Notes: a model not told the origin generated them from the letters alone. Counted from the stretch's first letter, positions 48,265-57,563 are shown. The stretch: DNA of 64,000 bases from Actinomyces sp. (GCF_029851875.1 NZ_JARKVC010000023.1:1-64000), one strand, 5' to 3'. Translations and numbers: made by a program.

Positions 48265-49925
48265 TGGGCGGCTACGGCGCGGCCGGCAGGCGCGGCGGAC
48301 GCGGCGGACGCGGCGGACGCGGGCGCGGCCCAGGCGGTCAGGCAGGTCGGCGCTCCCAGGCAGGAGCACAGCGACGCGGCCAGGGGCGTGAACGAGGTCA
48401 GGGCAACGACTCTGGGCGTCACAACCCCACGCCGTCGTCCAGCAAGGGCGTCAGGAACCGCACGCGTAGCGAGCGCGGACAGGCGGGAGGAGAGCGCTCC
48501 AGCCGGCGCCGTCAGCCGAGCACGGTGGACGTGGCGCGGCTGGTGAGCCTGGAGGCACTGACCAAGGTGCGCCAGGACGGCGGCTTCGCCAACCTGGTCC
48601 TGCCTCCGATGCTTGACGCAGCGCGGCTGGACCGCCGCGACGCGGGGTTCGCGACCGCCCTGACCTACGGGACGCTGCGGCTGCAGGGGCGCTACGACGC
48701 CGTCATCGCCCGGTGCGTGGACCGGCCGCTGGACCAGCTCGACGGCGTCGTTCTCGACGTGCTGCGTATGGGCACCCACCAGCTGCTGGGTATGCGGGTG
48801 GCGACCCACGGTGCGGTCTCGACGACGGTGGACCTGGCCTCCCACGCTGCCGGCCGTGGCGCGGCGGGCCTGGTCAACGCCGTCCTGCGCCGGATCAGCC
48901 AGAAGGACCTGGAGCAGTGGCTGGCCGAGCTGACCGAGCAGGCCGGTGACGAGGTGAGCGCGCTGTCGGCCACGCAGTCCCACCCGGTGTGGGTCGTCAA
49001 GGCGCTGCGACAGGCGTTGGTGAGCAACGGGCGGCCGCAGGAGGAGCTTGAGGCTCTGCTGGAGGCCGACAACACCGAACCCGAGGTGGTCCTGTGTGCC
49101 CGGCCCGGACTCATCAGCCCTGAGCACCTGGTCAAGGAGGCTGAGGAGGCCACGCGCGGCCGGGCCCGCGTGGGCGACCGTAGCCCCTACGCCGTCGTCC
49201 TTCCCGGGGGAGACCCGGGCCGCCTTCGTTCTGTGCGCTCCAGCGCGGCGGGCGTCGAGGACGAGGGCAGCCAGCTGGCGGCGCTGGTGCTCAGCGAGGC
49301 GGCCGTGGAAGGCCGTGACGAGCGGTGGCTGGACCTGTGCGCGGGGCCGGGTGGCAAGGCCGCGCTGCTGGGGGCACGGGCGGCGCAGCGCGGGGCGCGG
49401 CTGGTGGCCAACGAGGTCACCGCCCACCGCGCCGAGTTGGTGCGTGCCAGCGTCAGGGCAGTGCCTGAGGGCGTGGTCGAGGTCCGCTGCGATGACGGTC
49501 GTCTCTATGGTGAGGCCGAGCCCGGCAGGTATGACCGTGTGCTGGTTGACGCGCCGTGCTCGGGCCTGGGCTCGCTACGGCGCCGGCCAGAGGCCCGGTG
49601 GCGGCGGCAGCCGACCGACGTCGCCGCGCTGGCCGAGCTCCAGCGTGAGCTGCTCGCGAGCGCGCTGGCCGCGGTACGCGTGGGCGGGCTGGTGGCCTAC
49701 GTGACCTGTTCCCCCCACGTGCTGGAGACCGAGCTCGTGGTGCGTGACGTCACGCGTCGGCTCGAGCGCGAGGGCAGGGGCGTCCAGGTCCTGCACGCTG
49801 GTGACGTGGCCACGCGTGTGGCGCCCGTTCCCCCTGCCGGTGCTGACAGGCCGATGCTCCAGCTGTGGCCGCACCTGGACGGGACGGACGCGATGTTCTG
49901 CGCCCTGCTGCGTCGTCAGGCCTGA
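48264..49925 (+). CDS. rsmB: 16S rRNA m5C967 methyltransferase RsmB
   Basis: A 553-residue SAM-dependent methyltransferase. The first about 85 residues are Gly/Arg/Gln-rich and probably disordered, an extension not found in E. coli. A NusB-like RNA-binding domain follows (ARLVSLEALTKVRQDGGFANLVLP). The catalytic domain has LDLCAGPGGKAALLGA (SAM loop), DAPCSGLGSLRRRPEARW with Cys432 and VTCSPHVLE with the nucleophile Cys482. TGATG coupling to fmt. fmt-rsmB-rpe is a conserved actinobacterial order. Confidence 0.94.
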   Translation: MGGYGAAGRRGGRGGRGGRGRGPGGQAGRRSQAGAQRRGQGRERGQGNDSGRHNPTPSSSKGVRNRTRSERGQAGGERSSRRRQPSTVDVARLVSLEALTKVRQDGGFANLVLPPMLDAARLDRRDAGFATALTYGTLRLQGRYDAVIARCVDRPLDQLDGVVLDVLRMGTHQLLGMRVATHGAVSTTVDLASHAAGRGAAGLVNAVLRRISQKDLEQWLAELTEQAGDEVSALSATQSHPVWVVKALRQALVSNGRPQEELEALLEADNTEPEVVLCARPGLISPEHLVKEAEEATRGRARVGDRSPYAVVLPGGDPGRLRSVRSSAAGVEDEGSQLAALVLSEAAVEGRDERWLDLCAGPGGKAALLGARAAQRGARLVANEVTAHRAELVRASVRAVPEGVVEVRCDDGRLYGEAEPGRYDRVLVDAPCSGLGSLRRRPEARWRRQPTDVAALAELQRELLASALAAVRVGGLVAYVTCSPHVLETELVVRDVTRRLEREGRGVQVLHAGDVATRVAPVPPAGADRPMLQLWPHLDGTDAMFCALLRRQA

Positions 49926-49939
49926 GAACGAGGAGACCC

Positions 49940-50617
49940 ATGAGCAACACCCCCGCGATCCACCCGTCCATCCTCAACGCGGACCAGGCGCACCTGGCTG
50001 ACGAGCTGGCCCGCATCGACAGCGCCGACGGCCTGCACCTGGACGTGATGGACAATCACTTCGTCCCCAACATGTTCGCCGGCCCCTCCTTCACCCAGAC
50101 CGTCCTGGATCACACGAGCCTGCCCGTGGACGCCCACCTCATGATCGAGGACGCCGACCGCTGGGCGCCTCAGTACGCGGAGATGGGCTGCGCGGTGGTG
50201 ACGGCACACGCTGAGGCGACCCGTGCGCCCTTCGTCCTGGCCAAGGAGCTCCACCGGCTGGGGGCACGGGCCGGGATCGCGCTGAGGCCGACGACGCCGC
50301 TGGCGGCTGTCGAGGCTGTCCTGGGTGAGATCGACATGCTCTTGCTCATGACCGTCGAGCCAGGCTTCGGCGGGCAGAGCTTTTTGGAGCCGATGCTCCG
50401 CAAGATCGCGGCGGCGCGGTCGATGGTCAGCGCGCAGGGTCTCCAGCTGCGTATCCAGATCGACGGCGGTGTCTCGCTGACGACCATTGAGCGGGCCGCG
50501 GAGGCTGGCGCGGACGTCTTCGTCGCGGGGTCGGCGGTCTACAAGAGCGAGGACGCGGCCGAGGCGATCGCCACGCTTCGATACCTGGCCGGGGCCGCGA
50601 GCGGGTGCTGCCACTGA
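49940..50617 (+). CDS. rpe: Ribulose-phosphate 3-epimerase
   Basis: A 225-residue TIM-barrel enzyme of the pentose phosphate pathway interconverting ribulose-5-P and xylulose-5-P. Signatures: IHPSILNADQAHLADEL, LHLDVMDNHFVPNMFAGP (metal/acid residues), VDAHLMIED, MTVEPGFGGQSFLEPML and IDGGVS. GAGGAG lies 5 bases before the ATG. The protein ends in an atypical GCCH. No clear terminator follows, only a repeat-rich gap. Confidence 0.96.
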   Translation: MSNTPAIHPSILNADQAHLADELARIDSADGLHLDVMDNHFVPNMFAGPSFTQTVLDHTSLPVDAHLMIEDADRWAPQYAEMGCAVVTAHAEATRAPFVLAKELHRLGARAGIALRPTTPLAAVEAVLGEIDMLLLMTVEPGFGGQSFLEPMLRKIAAARSMVSAQGLQLRIQIDGGVSLTTIERAAEAGADVFVAGSAVYKSEDAAEAIATLRYLAGAASGCCH

Positions 50618-50799
50618 CGGCGTGGGCTGACGGGCTGATGAGCTGACGGTGACGGATTGGCGGGCTGGTGAGCTGACCGACGTCGCCGTCTCAGTCATGA
50701 GGATGAGAGGCCTCGGCCTTCTCAGTGATCGGTGGCGGTCGGGTACCGGTGAGCGAGAGAGGGAGAACGGCACCAGTTAGCGAGAACGGCACCGGTCAG
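50618..50799. other. Repeat-containing gap between rpe and the DUF222 gene
   Basis: Contains two near-copies of GGGCTGRTGAGCTGAC (around 50633 and 50663) and the start of a 19-base-period array of AGAACGGCACC (50764, 50783 and, as AGAAGGGCACC, 50802). ACGGCG and CGCCGT arms about 60 bases apart could close a loose hairpin. No gene was seen. Confidence 0.45.
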
Positions 50800-50812
50800 C
50801 TAGAAGGGCACC
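50764..50812. repeat. Three-copy 19-bp-period direct repeat
   Basis: AGAACGGCACC at 50764-50774 and 50783-50793, and AGAAGGGCACC at 50802-50812. The exact 19-base period is close to two helical turns. The third copy runs into the 3' end of the minus-strand DUF222/HNH frame. Confidence 0.6.
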
Positions 50813-50919
50813 ACCTCATCAAGGAAGACGTCCAGGCCAAGCTCGCGGAGCTCGGCGGGATAGGAGGTTCCGCTCCAGGCACCGACTCTGACCCCAGGAC
50901 GCGGGCCGCGGGTCTGCCA

Positions 50920-51015
50920 CTGGGCCTGGGTCTGGGGCTGAGACTGCCACTGGATCTGTGGCTGGGGCTGCTCCTGAGTCTGTGGCTGGATCTGTGGCTG
51001 GGGTGCGTGCTGGCC
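50920..51015 (-). repeat. Gln/Pro-rich coding repeat in the DUF222 tail
   Basis: Short imperfect repeats encode PQPQIQPQTQEQPQPQIQW-like sequence near the C-terminus of the HNH protein, probably a disordered tail. Confidence 0.65.
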
Positions 51016-52562
51016 TGGTAACAGCCTCGCGCTGTCAGCAACCGGTGCGGTCTGTGACAGACCACGGCAGATCTGAGCGACAACCGACTCATTGACTGCG
51101 GCAGCGAGATGCTCGGGCACCGGCTCAGCGTCCTGGAGGATGGACCTCGGACCGATCCGGCGTGGAAGCATGATGATGCTGCCATCGGGGTCACGACGGT
51201 ATCGGGCACCGGAGGGGGTTCTCCAGGTCAGGGAGCCGTCGTCTGAGCGCGTCAGGGACCACCCCGGCGTGTGCTTGAGCCGGTGATGGGTCTCGCACAG
51301 GAGCGTGAGGTTGTCGAGTGAGGTGCTTCCTCCCATGCTCCAGGGCACCACATGGTCCAGGTCACAGCGGCGTGCGGGCACAGTGCACCCTGGGTGCGTG
51401 CACGTGTGGTCACGGGCCCGTACCGCCTCAGCAAGAGCTGCAGGCGGTCGGTAGCGCTGACGCCCCACGTCGAGCACCGCGCCAGAGAACGGATCAGTGA
51501 GGAGGCGGCGCCAGGTGCCGCCGGAGGCAAGGGCCGTGGCGACCGCGGCGAGCACGGGGAGGCTCTGACGACCCAGGCGGACACTCGGGTCGCTTGACCG
51601 CGGCCGGGGTAAGTCGGTACGAGCCTGCTCATGGCAGGTCGGGGTGGTGCAAGCCGGGGCAGTGCAAGCCGCGTCGGTACAGGTCAGCGGGAAGGACTCC
51701 TCGGCCAGGTAGTCGATAGGAACGGTCACATCGACCTGGACCTGGAGCCCTGAAGGAAGCGCCACAGGAGCAGTGCCGGAGGGCATCCACCACGGGCTCG
51801 TTGAGCTGACCAGCGTGCTGAGTCCGCTCAACAGGGGCAGGAGCGGCACGCCGTCGGCCAGGACGGGTGCGCTGGCGGGAGCGTCGGCAGGTGCGTCGGG
51901 AGAGGTGCTGGTGACACAGGACGAGGCGGCGTCGTCTGGCAGCCCGAGCGAGGAGCGGGGCTGGGACTGAGACTGAGACTGAGACACGATACTGCGGCAC
52001 GCCTCGTGCTGCTCGCGCCGCAGGAGGGCCAGCATCGTGGAGACGACGGCGTCGGCACGCAGCTGGGACACGGAGCGATCGTCGCCCGTGGCGCGGGCCG
52101 AGACAGCGATCGCGTCCAGCGTCGCGTCCACGAGGACGGCATCGAGGGTGGGAAGCAGCATGCGTATCTGGGAGACTCCCTCACCAGCCGGCTGCGGGCG
52201 GCTGACGTACCTGCTCTCAGCGTTGCGACGGCGGCGCTGACATGCTCCTTCCGGGTCCTGCGCAGCCAGGGCGCGGTCGAGATCGCGGGCCAGCTGGGCA
52301 TGGGTACGGTGCGCTGCGCGGGGCAGAACCTGGTCCTGGACCTGAACAGCGACCTCATGGCTGACGTGTCCGAGGCGGCCGGCGACCAGGGCCGTCTTCG
52401 TGGCGTCGATGAGGCCGCTGCGGTGCAGACCTGCCGTCCTCGACAGCGCTGGCAGACACAGCGCCTGCCCACGGTCGACGAGCTGGGCGGCACGGCGTCG
52501 GGAGATCCCGAGTCTGCAGGCGATCTCGCTGGCCGCGGTCAGCTCGGCCTCCTCCTGTCGGA

Positions 52563-52569
52563 GGGGGGG
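52563..52569 (-). other. C7 homopolymer at the DUF222 frameshift
   Basis: On the minus strand CCCCCCC lies exactly where the N-terminal frame (ending RPGSPP) must hand over to the C-terminal frame (LRQEEAEL). Loss of one C restores the frame. Confidence 0.7.
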
Positions 52570-53065
52570 AACCGGGCCGGAGGTCGGGACGGTCAGCAGT
52601 CTCCCTGCCGCCAGAGGGCAGGTGCTCGACACGGCGAGTCATCGCTGCCGCCAGGAGGGACTGGACCCAGTCGGACCATGAGGTCAGTCGCTGGCACGCA
52701 GCGACCAGCTCGCTGAGAGTCTCCAGCCCGAGCCTGGCCAGGTTGTCGACCGCGGCCAGCGGTTCGCCCGGAGCCAGCCGTGAGTGCTGGAGCAGGGCGC
52801 GCTCATCAGCGCTGAGCGCCTCGGTGCTGGTGAGGTCACCGTCTGGGCCGGCGGCGGGGTGGAACGTGTCTACGTCAGGATGAGGGATCGCGGCCTCGAG
52901 GATCCCTTCCAGGGCCGAGGCCAGGAGGCCGCCGGGCGGCACGTCAGCAAGGACAGCCAGGCGTTCGTCCTCGCTGACGCGGGCCAGGACGTCCCTCTCC
53001 CGCCCTGGCCGCGACGGCAGGGCGGAAGGGGCGGGGGCGTCAGCCGCAGGATCGAACATGTGTAC

Positions 53066-53071
53066 AGGCTA
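53066..53071 (-). promoter_or_regulatory. -10 box (TAGCCT) of the DUF222/HNH gene
   Basis: TAGCCT is followed by GTACAC (6 bases) and the ATG at 53059, the leaderless geometry. This suggests that the frameshifted gene is still transcribed. Confidence 0.5.
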
Positions 53072-53323
53072 CGGCATGAAGGTCTTCTTGTCTAGTGGTA
53101 GATGATGGATGAAGGTGGAAAGGTTCGATAAGTGTCTGAGGATGGGGGTAAATTGGTGGAGGGGACTAGGTGTGGGTTGGTGGTTGTCTTGGTGGTCAAG
53201 ATCGTGTGATCGCCACGGTTGTCGTGATCGTCGTCATCGCCGCGCTTGGGGTAGTCGCGGCGTGGTCGCGGTGTGCTGGAGTGGTGATGTGGCGGCATAG
53301 CGGTGTCGTGGCCTCCTGGTGGT

Positions 53324-53513
53324 CTGGTGGTGCTGTAGTGCTGTGGTGGGTGACGTCCTGGCGGTGTCCCGGTGCTCCGGCTCTCCGGTGGGTGGCGTCC
53401 TGGTGGCGCCCCGGCGTCCTGGTGGTGCTGCAGTGCTGTGGTGGGTGGCGCCCTGGTGACGTCCCAGCGCCCCGGCTCTCTGGTGATGTCCCAGCGTCCT
53501 GTCGCCCTGGTAC
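53324..53513. repeat. Imperfect tandem repeat with 95-bp period
   Basis: Two adjacent units begin CTGGTGGTGCTGYAGTGCTG and continue with GTGGTGGGTGRCG, 95 bases apart. They are embedded in a GT-skewed, GGTGG-rich stretch. Confidence 0.6.
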
Positions 53514-53777
53514 CTCGACGACACCTCGACAGTGGTGCAGAACTCGGCAGCGTCGCCGTAGCGGTATCGCCCCTCCCTGTCCCTCTGTTCCCCATCTCTT
53601 CTCCCCGTTTTCTCCCACATTGTGGAAACAGACAAAAGGTGCTCTCGGAGTGTGTTGATGGCGACCATGTTCGCGTCATCGTGGGCTCGATGAGGCCTTC
53701 TGGGCGGGTGCTCCAAGACTTTCCTCCTCTTTTGTGGCGATCCCACAATGTTCAATCCGTGGCGTCGCTCAATAGCC

Positions 53778-53791
53778 TCGCGATGTCGCGA
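53778..53791. promoter_or_regulatory. Candidate operator of the fatty-acid operon
   Basis: TCGCGA-TG-TCGCGA is a perfect 14-bp inverted repeat located 30 bases upstream of the TTGACA element, a plausible site for a lipid regulator. The regulator is unknown. Confidence 0.4.
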
Positions 53792-53820
53792 TTGTCGTGA
53801 TCTGAGCCTGTCGAGATTTG

Positions 53821-53849
53821 TTGACAGTGCTGAGACACAGGGATCGCAT
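53821..53849 (+). promoter_or_regulatory. Candidate promoter of the fatty-acid operon
   Basis: A perfect -35 TTGACA (53821-53826) with TCGCAT (53844-53849) 17 bases downstream. The first gene starts at 53978, leaving a leader of about 120 bases. Confidence 0.45.
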
Positions 53850-53977
53850 GACGAATTCATCAGCGAGCTAGAGCAAGAGAGCCGACCCGTGGTCCTCGTA
53901 CGACAGCGCTGCCGCAGTCCTCGTGACGGACTGCCACGTCTGTAGGAGACCGCGAAGTCGGTGAAGGAGGGACGCCG

Positions 53978-55876
53978 ATGCCGATGGCTTCAGGACCGGC
54001 AGGAGCACGCCGACCACAGCGTGTGCTCATCGCCAACCGCGGTGAGATCGCCCTGCGGATCGTGCGCACCGTCCGCGACCTGGGAGGGACCTCGATCCTG
54101 CCCTACACGCCCGAGGACCTCATGTCCCCGGCCGCCGAGCTCGCGGACGAGGCCTACGCCCTCCCACAGGGCTCGTCCTACACCGACGGCGCCGCGATCC
54201 TCGCTCTGGCCGCGTCCACCGGAGCAGAGGCGGTTCACCCGGGCTACGGCTTCCTGGCCGAGGACGACGCCTTCGCCCAGGCCGTGCTCGACGCCGGACT
54301 GATCTGGGTGGGTCCCAGCCCGTCGGCGATGCGGGCCCTCGGCGACAAGATGACGGCCCGCGCCACCGCTGAGCGTGCCGGCGTCGCCCCGGTGCCCGGC
54401 ATCACGGACGCGGTGACCTCGGCCAGCACGGTGCTCTCCTTCGCCCGGGCCCACGGCTACCCGGTGGCGCTCAAGCGGACCGACGGCGGAGGAGGGCGCG
54501 GCATCACGGTGCTGGCCAGCGACGACGAGGTCCTCGCCACCCCGGCCTTTGAGGCCGCTGCCTCAGGCGGCGCCACCTTGATCCTCGAGCGCTTCATCAC
54601 CGCCGCGCGGCACGTGGAGACCCAGTGCGTGCGTGACGCCCGAGGGGCCTTCGCCGTCGTCTCCACCCGTGACTGCACGCTGCAGCGACGCAACCAGAAG
54701 CTGGTGGAGGAGGCTCCTGCGCCCTTCCTTCCCGCCGGGATGCACGAGCGCCTGGTCGACAGCTCCCGTCGTCTGCTCGACAGCGTCGGCTACGTGGGGG
54801 TGGCCACCTGTGAGTTCCTGCTGACGAGCGAGGACGAGCTGTACTTCCTGGAGGTCAACCCCCGCCTCCAGGTCGAGCACTGCGTCAGCGAGGAGGTGGC
54901 CGGTATCGACCTGGTCGACCTCCAGCTCCAGGTCGCTGCCGGTGGTGACCTGCCGGCGGTGCCCGAGCCCCGCGGCCACAGCCTGGAGCTGCGCGTGACC
55001 TGCGAGGACCCCACGCAGGGGCTGGCACCCTCGACCGGTACGATCACCCGCCTGCGGTGGCCGGCAGGTCCGGGCATCCGGATCGACTCCGGCGTCACGC
55101 AGGGCGACGTCGTCACCCCGGTCTTCGACCCGATGCTCGCCAAGATCGTGGTCACCGGAGCCAGCCGCGACCAGGCGATCCGCCGCGCCCGCCGCGCGCT
55201 GGCCGAGACCGTCGTGGAAGGCGTGACGGTGTGCACCGCCCTGCACGAGCACGTCCTGCGCCGCGAGGAGTTCACCCAGCCCGATGCGACAGGGCGCCTG
55301 GGCGTGACCACCCGCTGGATCGAGACCGACGTCCTGGACCGGCTGCGCGAGCAGGGCGACGGCGAGAGGGCCTCGGCGGCCCAGGGCGCCGCCGAAGGAG
55401 CCAGCACGGCACCGGCAGCAGCAGGGCCCGTCCGCAACCCGCGGACCCGCTCGACCTACGTCATCGAGCTCAACGGCCGCCGGGTCCAGCTCACCCTGCC
55501 CGACGGCGTCCTGGGCGGGCACGGGCCACGGATGGGCGGGAGCTACCCCGGAGCGCCGACGACCCGCAGCCAGCAGCCGCTGCGCTCACGCCCGGCGAGC
55601 CGGGCCGCCCAGCGTGCGGTGAGCGAGGGCGAGGACCCCTCGGTCATCGCGGCCCCGATGCAGGCGGTGGTCACGCGTATCTGCGTGGAGCCGGGCCAGC
55701 CGGTCCGCGCCGGCGACCTCATGGTCGTCCTGGAGTCGATGAAGATGGAGAACTACGTCCACAGCCCGGTTGACGGCGTGGTGGGGCAGATCCCGATCGG
55801 GGCAGGCCAGACGGTCAGCGCAGGCCAGAGCCTCATCCACCTGCGGCCCGCCGACGAGCAGGACGAGGAGGACTGA
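53978..55876 (+). CDS. Acyl-CoA carboxylase alpha subunit: biotin carboxylase + biotin carrier
   Basis: A 632-residue fusion of biotin carboxylase and biotin carboxyl carrier protein. It begins RVLIANRGEIALRIVRTVRDLG and has VHPGYGFLAEDDAF, the ATP-grasp Gly-rich loop KRTDGGGGRGI, EVNPRLQVEH and a C-terminal biotinyl domain with ESMKMEN, whose Lys589 is the biotinylation site. GAAGGAGG lies 7 bases before the ATG. With the next gene it should form acetyl-CoA (or propionyl-CoA) carboxylase, supplying malonyl-CoA to the FAS encoded downstream. Confidence 0.95.
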   Translation: MPMASGPAGARRPQRVLIANRGEIALRIVRTVRDLGGTSILPYTPEDLMSPAAELADEAYALPQGSSYTDGAAILALAASTGAEAVHPGYGFLAEDDAFAQAVLDAGLIWVGPSPSAMRALGDKMTARATAERAGVAPVPGITDAVTSASTVLSFARAHGYPVALKRTDGGGGRGITVLASDDEVLATPAFEAAASGGATLILERFITAARHVETQCVRDARGAFAVVSTRDCTLQRRNQKLVEEAPAPFLPAGMHERLVDSSRRLLDSVGYVGVATCEFLLTSEDELYFLEVNPRLQVEHCVSEEVAGIDLVDLQLQVAAGGDLPAVPEPRGHSLELRVTCEDPTQGLAPSTGTITRLRWPAGPGIRIDSGVTQGDVVTPVFDPMLAKIVVTGASRDQAIRRARRALAETVVEGVTVCTALHEHVLRREEFTQPDATGRLGVTTRWIETDVLDRLREQGDGERASAAQGAAEGASTAPAAAGPVRNPRTRSTYVIELNGRRVQLTLPDGVLGGHGPRMGGSYPGAPTTRSQQPLRSRPASRAAQRAVSEGEDPSVIAAPMQAVVTRICVEPGQPVRAGDLMVVLESMKMENYVHSPVDGVVGQIPIGAGQTVSAGQSLIHLRPADEQDEED

Positions 55877-55879
55877 CCC

Positions 55880-57547
55880 ATGAGCCACACGACCCAGCCG
55901 ACAGACCCGGCCCTGGCGGGTGGTGCAGCCCCGGCCGTCGCGCCCGGTGCAGCCGCGGCCGTCGCGCCCGGCGTCACCATCAGCCAGGCCCCGAGCACCC
56001 AGGCCTTCCGGGCGAGCTCGGCGCGCGTGGCGGCGGCGGCCGAGGAGCGCGCGGCCCAGCGCCAGCACCCCAAGGGCAAGCAGACCGCCCGCGAGCGCGT
56101 GGCCGCCCTGCTCGATGCCTCCAGCTTCCTGGAGATCGGGCGCTACGCCGGCTCGGGCACGGGGGAGGCGGCCCGGCCCAGCGGCGTCATCACCGGGTTC
56201 GGCACGATCGACGGGCGCCAGGTCGCGGTCTACGCCCAGGACTTCTCGGTCAGCGGTGGTGCGCTGGGCGCCGTCGAGGGAGACAAGATCGTGCGTCTGC
56301 TCGACGACGCCCTGCGCCTGCGGATCCCGATCATCGGCCTCATCGACTCCGGCGGGGCCAGGATCCAGGAGGGTGTGGGGGCGCTGCGCCAGTACGGGCG
56401 CATCTTCAACCGCACCTGCGCCGCCTCGGGCCTGGTGCCCCAGATCAGCGTCATCCTGGGGCCCTGCGCCGGGGGAGCCGTCTACTGCCCGGCCCTGACC
56501 GACTACATCATCGCCACTCGCGAGGCCTCCCACATGTTCGTCACGGGCCCCGACGTCGTACGCGCCTCTACGGGTGAGCAGATCAGCGCCGAGGAGCTGG
56601 GCGGGGCGGACATCCACGGGTCGGTCTCCGGAGTCGTCCACTACGTGGCCCAGGACGAGCAGGACGCCCTCGCGCAGGTGCGCACGGTGCTGGCCTACCT
56701 GCCCTCCTCCTCCGACCTCCAGGCTCCGCGCTATGAGTACGACGACGTCGATCGGGCGGCTGACGAGGTCGCGGCGGCCGCGGTCGGTGACCTCGTGCCG
56801 GCCTCGACCCGCCAGCCCTACGACGTCACCGCCGTCGTCCAGGCCGTGGTCGACCACGGTGAGCTGGTCCAGGTGCAGGAGGACTTCGCCGGCAACGTCG
56901 TGGTGGGCTTCGCCTGCCTGGAGGGACGTCCGGTCGGCATCGTGGCCAACCAGCCGATGGTCGACGCCGGGACACTGGACGTGGACGCCTCGGAGAAGCT
57001 GGCACGCTTCGTGCGCTGCTGCGACGCCTTCGGCCTGCCCGTGGTCACCTTCGTCGACGTGCCCGGCTACCGCCCGGGCGCCGAGCAGGAGCACGCGGGC
57101 ATCATCCGGCGCGGGGCGAAGGTCATCCACGCCTACGCCACGGCCACGGTCCCCCTGGTCACGATCGTGCTGCGCAAGGCCTACGGCGGTGCCTACATCG
57201 TCATGGGCTCCAAGGCGATCGGGGCGGACCTGAACTTCTGCTGGCCCGGTGCCGAGATCGCGGTGCTGGGAGCGCAGGGGGCGGTGGGCATCATCCACCG
57301 CCGCGCCCTGGCACAGGTACGCCGCAGCGAGGGAGACCAGGCGGCGGCGGCCGAGCACGAGCGTCTCGTAGCCGAGTACACCCGGGAGGTCATCAACCCG
57401 GACAAGGCCGTGGCCCTGGGGGAGATCGACGCCGTCATCGCCCCGGAGGACACGCGGGCCGTCATCGTCGACTCCCTGGCCGCGCTCAGTGCCAAGCGCG
57501 ACGCCGGACGCATGGCCGTCAAGAAGCACGACAACGGGCCGCTGTGA
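55880..57547 (+). CDS. Acyl-CoA carboxylase carboxyltransferase subunit (AccD/PccB type)
   Basis: A 555-residue carboxyltransferase carrying both crotonase-like halves in one chain. An Ala-rich N-terminus is followed by QTARERVAALLDASSFLEIG, the oxyanion-hole segment IDSGGARIQEGVGALRQYGRIF, GPCAGGAVYCPALTDYI and, in the C-terminal half, VDVPGYRPGAEQEHAGIIRRGAK and LRKAYGGAYIVMGSK. Acetyl- versus propionyl-CoA preference cannot be told by eye. Its position next to FAS supports acetyl-CoA. It starts 3 bases after the biotin subunit, with GAGGAGG upstream. Confidence 0.94.
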   Translation: MSHTTQPTDPALAGGAAPAVAPGAAAAVAPGVTISQAPSTQAFRASSARVAAAAEERAAQRQHPKGKQTARERVAALLDASSFLEIGRYAGSGTGEAARPSGVITGFGTIDGRQVAVYAQDFSVSGGALGAVEGDKIVRLLDDALRLRIPIIGLIDSGGARIQEGVGALRQYGRIFNRTCAASGLVPQISVILGPCAGGAVYCPALTDYIIATREASHMFVTGPDVVRASTGEQISAEELGGADIHGSVSGVVHYVAQDEQDALAQVRTVLAYLPSSSDLQAPRYEYDDVDRAADEVAAAAVGDLVPASTRQPYDVTAVVQAVVDHGELVQVQEDFAGNVVVGFACLEGRPVGIVANQPMVDAGTLDVDASEKLARFVRCCDAFGLPVVTFVDVPGYRPGAEQEHAGIIRRGAKVIHAYATATVPLVTIVLRKAYGGAYIVMGSKAIGADLNFCWPGAEIAVLGAQGAVGIIHRRALAQVRRSEGDQAAAAEHERLVAEYTREVINPDKAVALGEIDAVIAPEDTRAVIVDSLAALSAKRDAGRMAVKKHDNGPL

Positions 57548-57563
57548 GGAAGGAGCGCCAGCC

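Larger units (their letters stand above)
50800..53059 (-). pseudogene. DUF222/HNH endonuclease (13E12-like), frameshifted at a C7 run
   Basis: The N-terminal part starts ATG 53059 (MFDPAADAPAPSALPSRPGR) and reads through SELVAACQRLTSWSDWVQSL. The rest continues in the +1 frame, from LRQEEAELTAASEIACRLGIS through a DUF222 helical domain to the C-terminal HNH nuclease motif (DLDHVVPWSMGG...LCETHH, about 51280-51420) and a Gln-rich repeat tail. The frames meet at a seven-base C run on the minus strand (52563-52569); six Cs would restore one product of about 752 residues. TAGCCT lies 6 bases before the ATG, so the gene is probably leaderless. Such genes are multicopy and repeat-like in actinobacteria. 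It may be a pseudogene, a phase-variable gene or contain a sequencing error. Confidence 0.75.
53060..53977. other. Non-coding repeat-rich region ahead of the fatty-acid operon
   Basis: About 900 bases without a convincing gene. From about 53090 to 53560 the plus strand is strongly G+T-rich. A unit of about 95 bases is repeated imperfectly (53324-53418 and 53419-53513), beginning CTGGTGGTGCTG. The open frames across it are low-complexity (His/Pro/Thr-rich on the minus strand). The last 230 bases look like a promoter region: inverted TCGCGA-TG-TCGCGA (53778-53791) and TTGACA (53821-53826). A minor open frame at 53748-53945 has no supporting features. Confidence 0.55.

Noticed and set aside
53092..53748. 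Minus-strand His/Pro/Thr-rich open frame upstream of the DUF222 gene
   Set aside because: It encodes only low-complexity translation of the GT-rich repeat, has no ribosome-binding site and has a competing overlapping frame (53234-53860) of equal quality.
53748..53945. A 65-codon plus-strand open frame before the lipid operon
   Set aside because: It lies over the likely promoter elements and has no ribosome-binding site or recognisable content.
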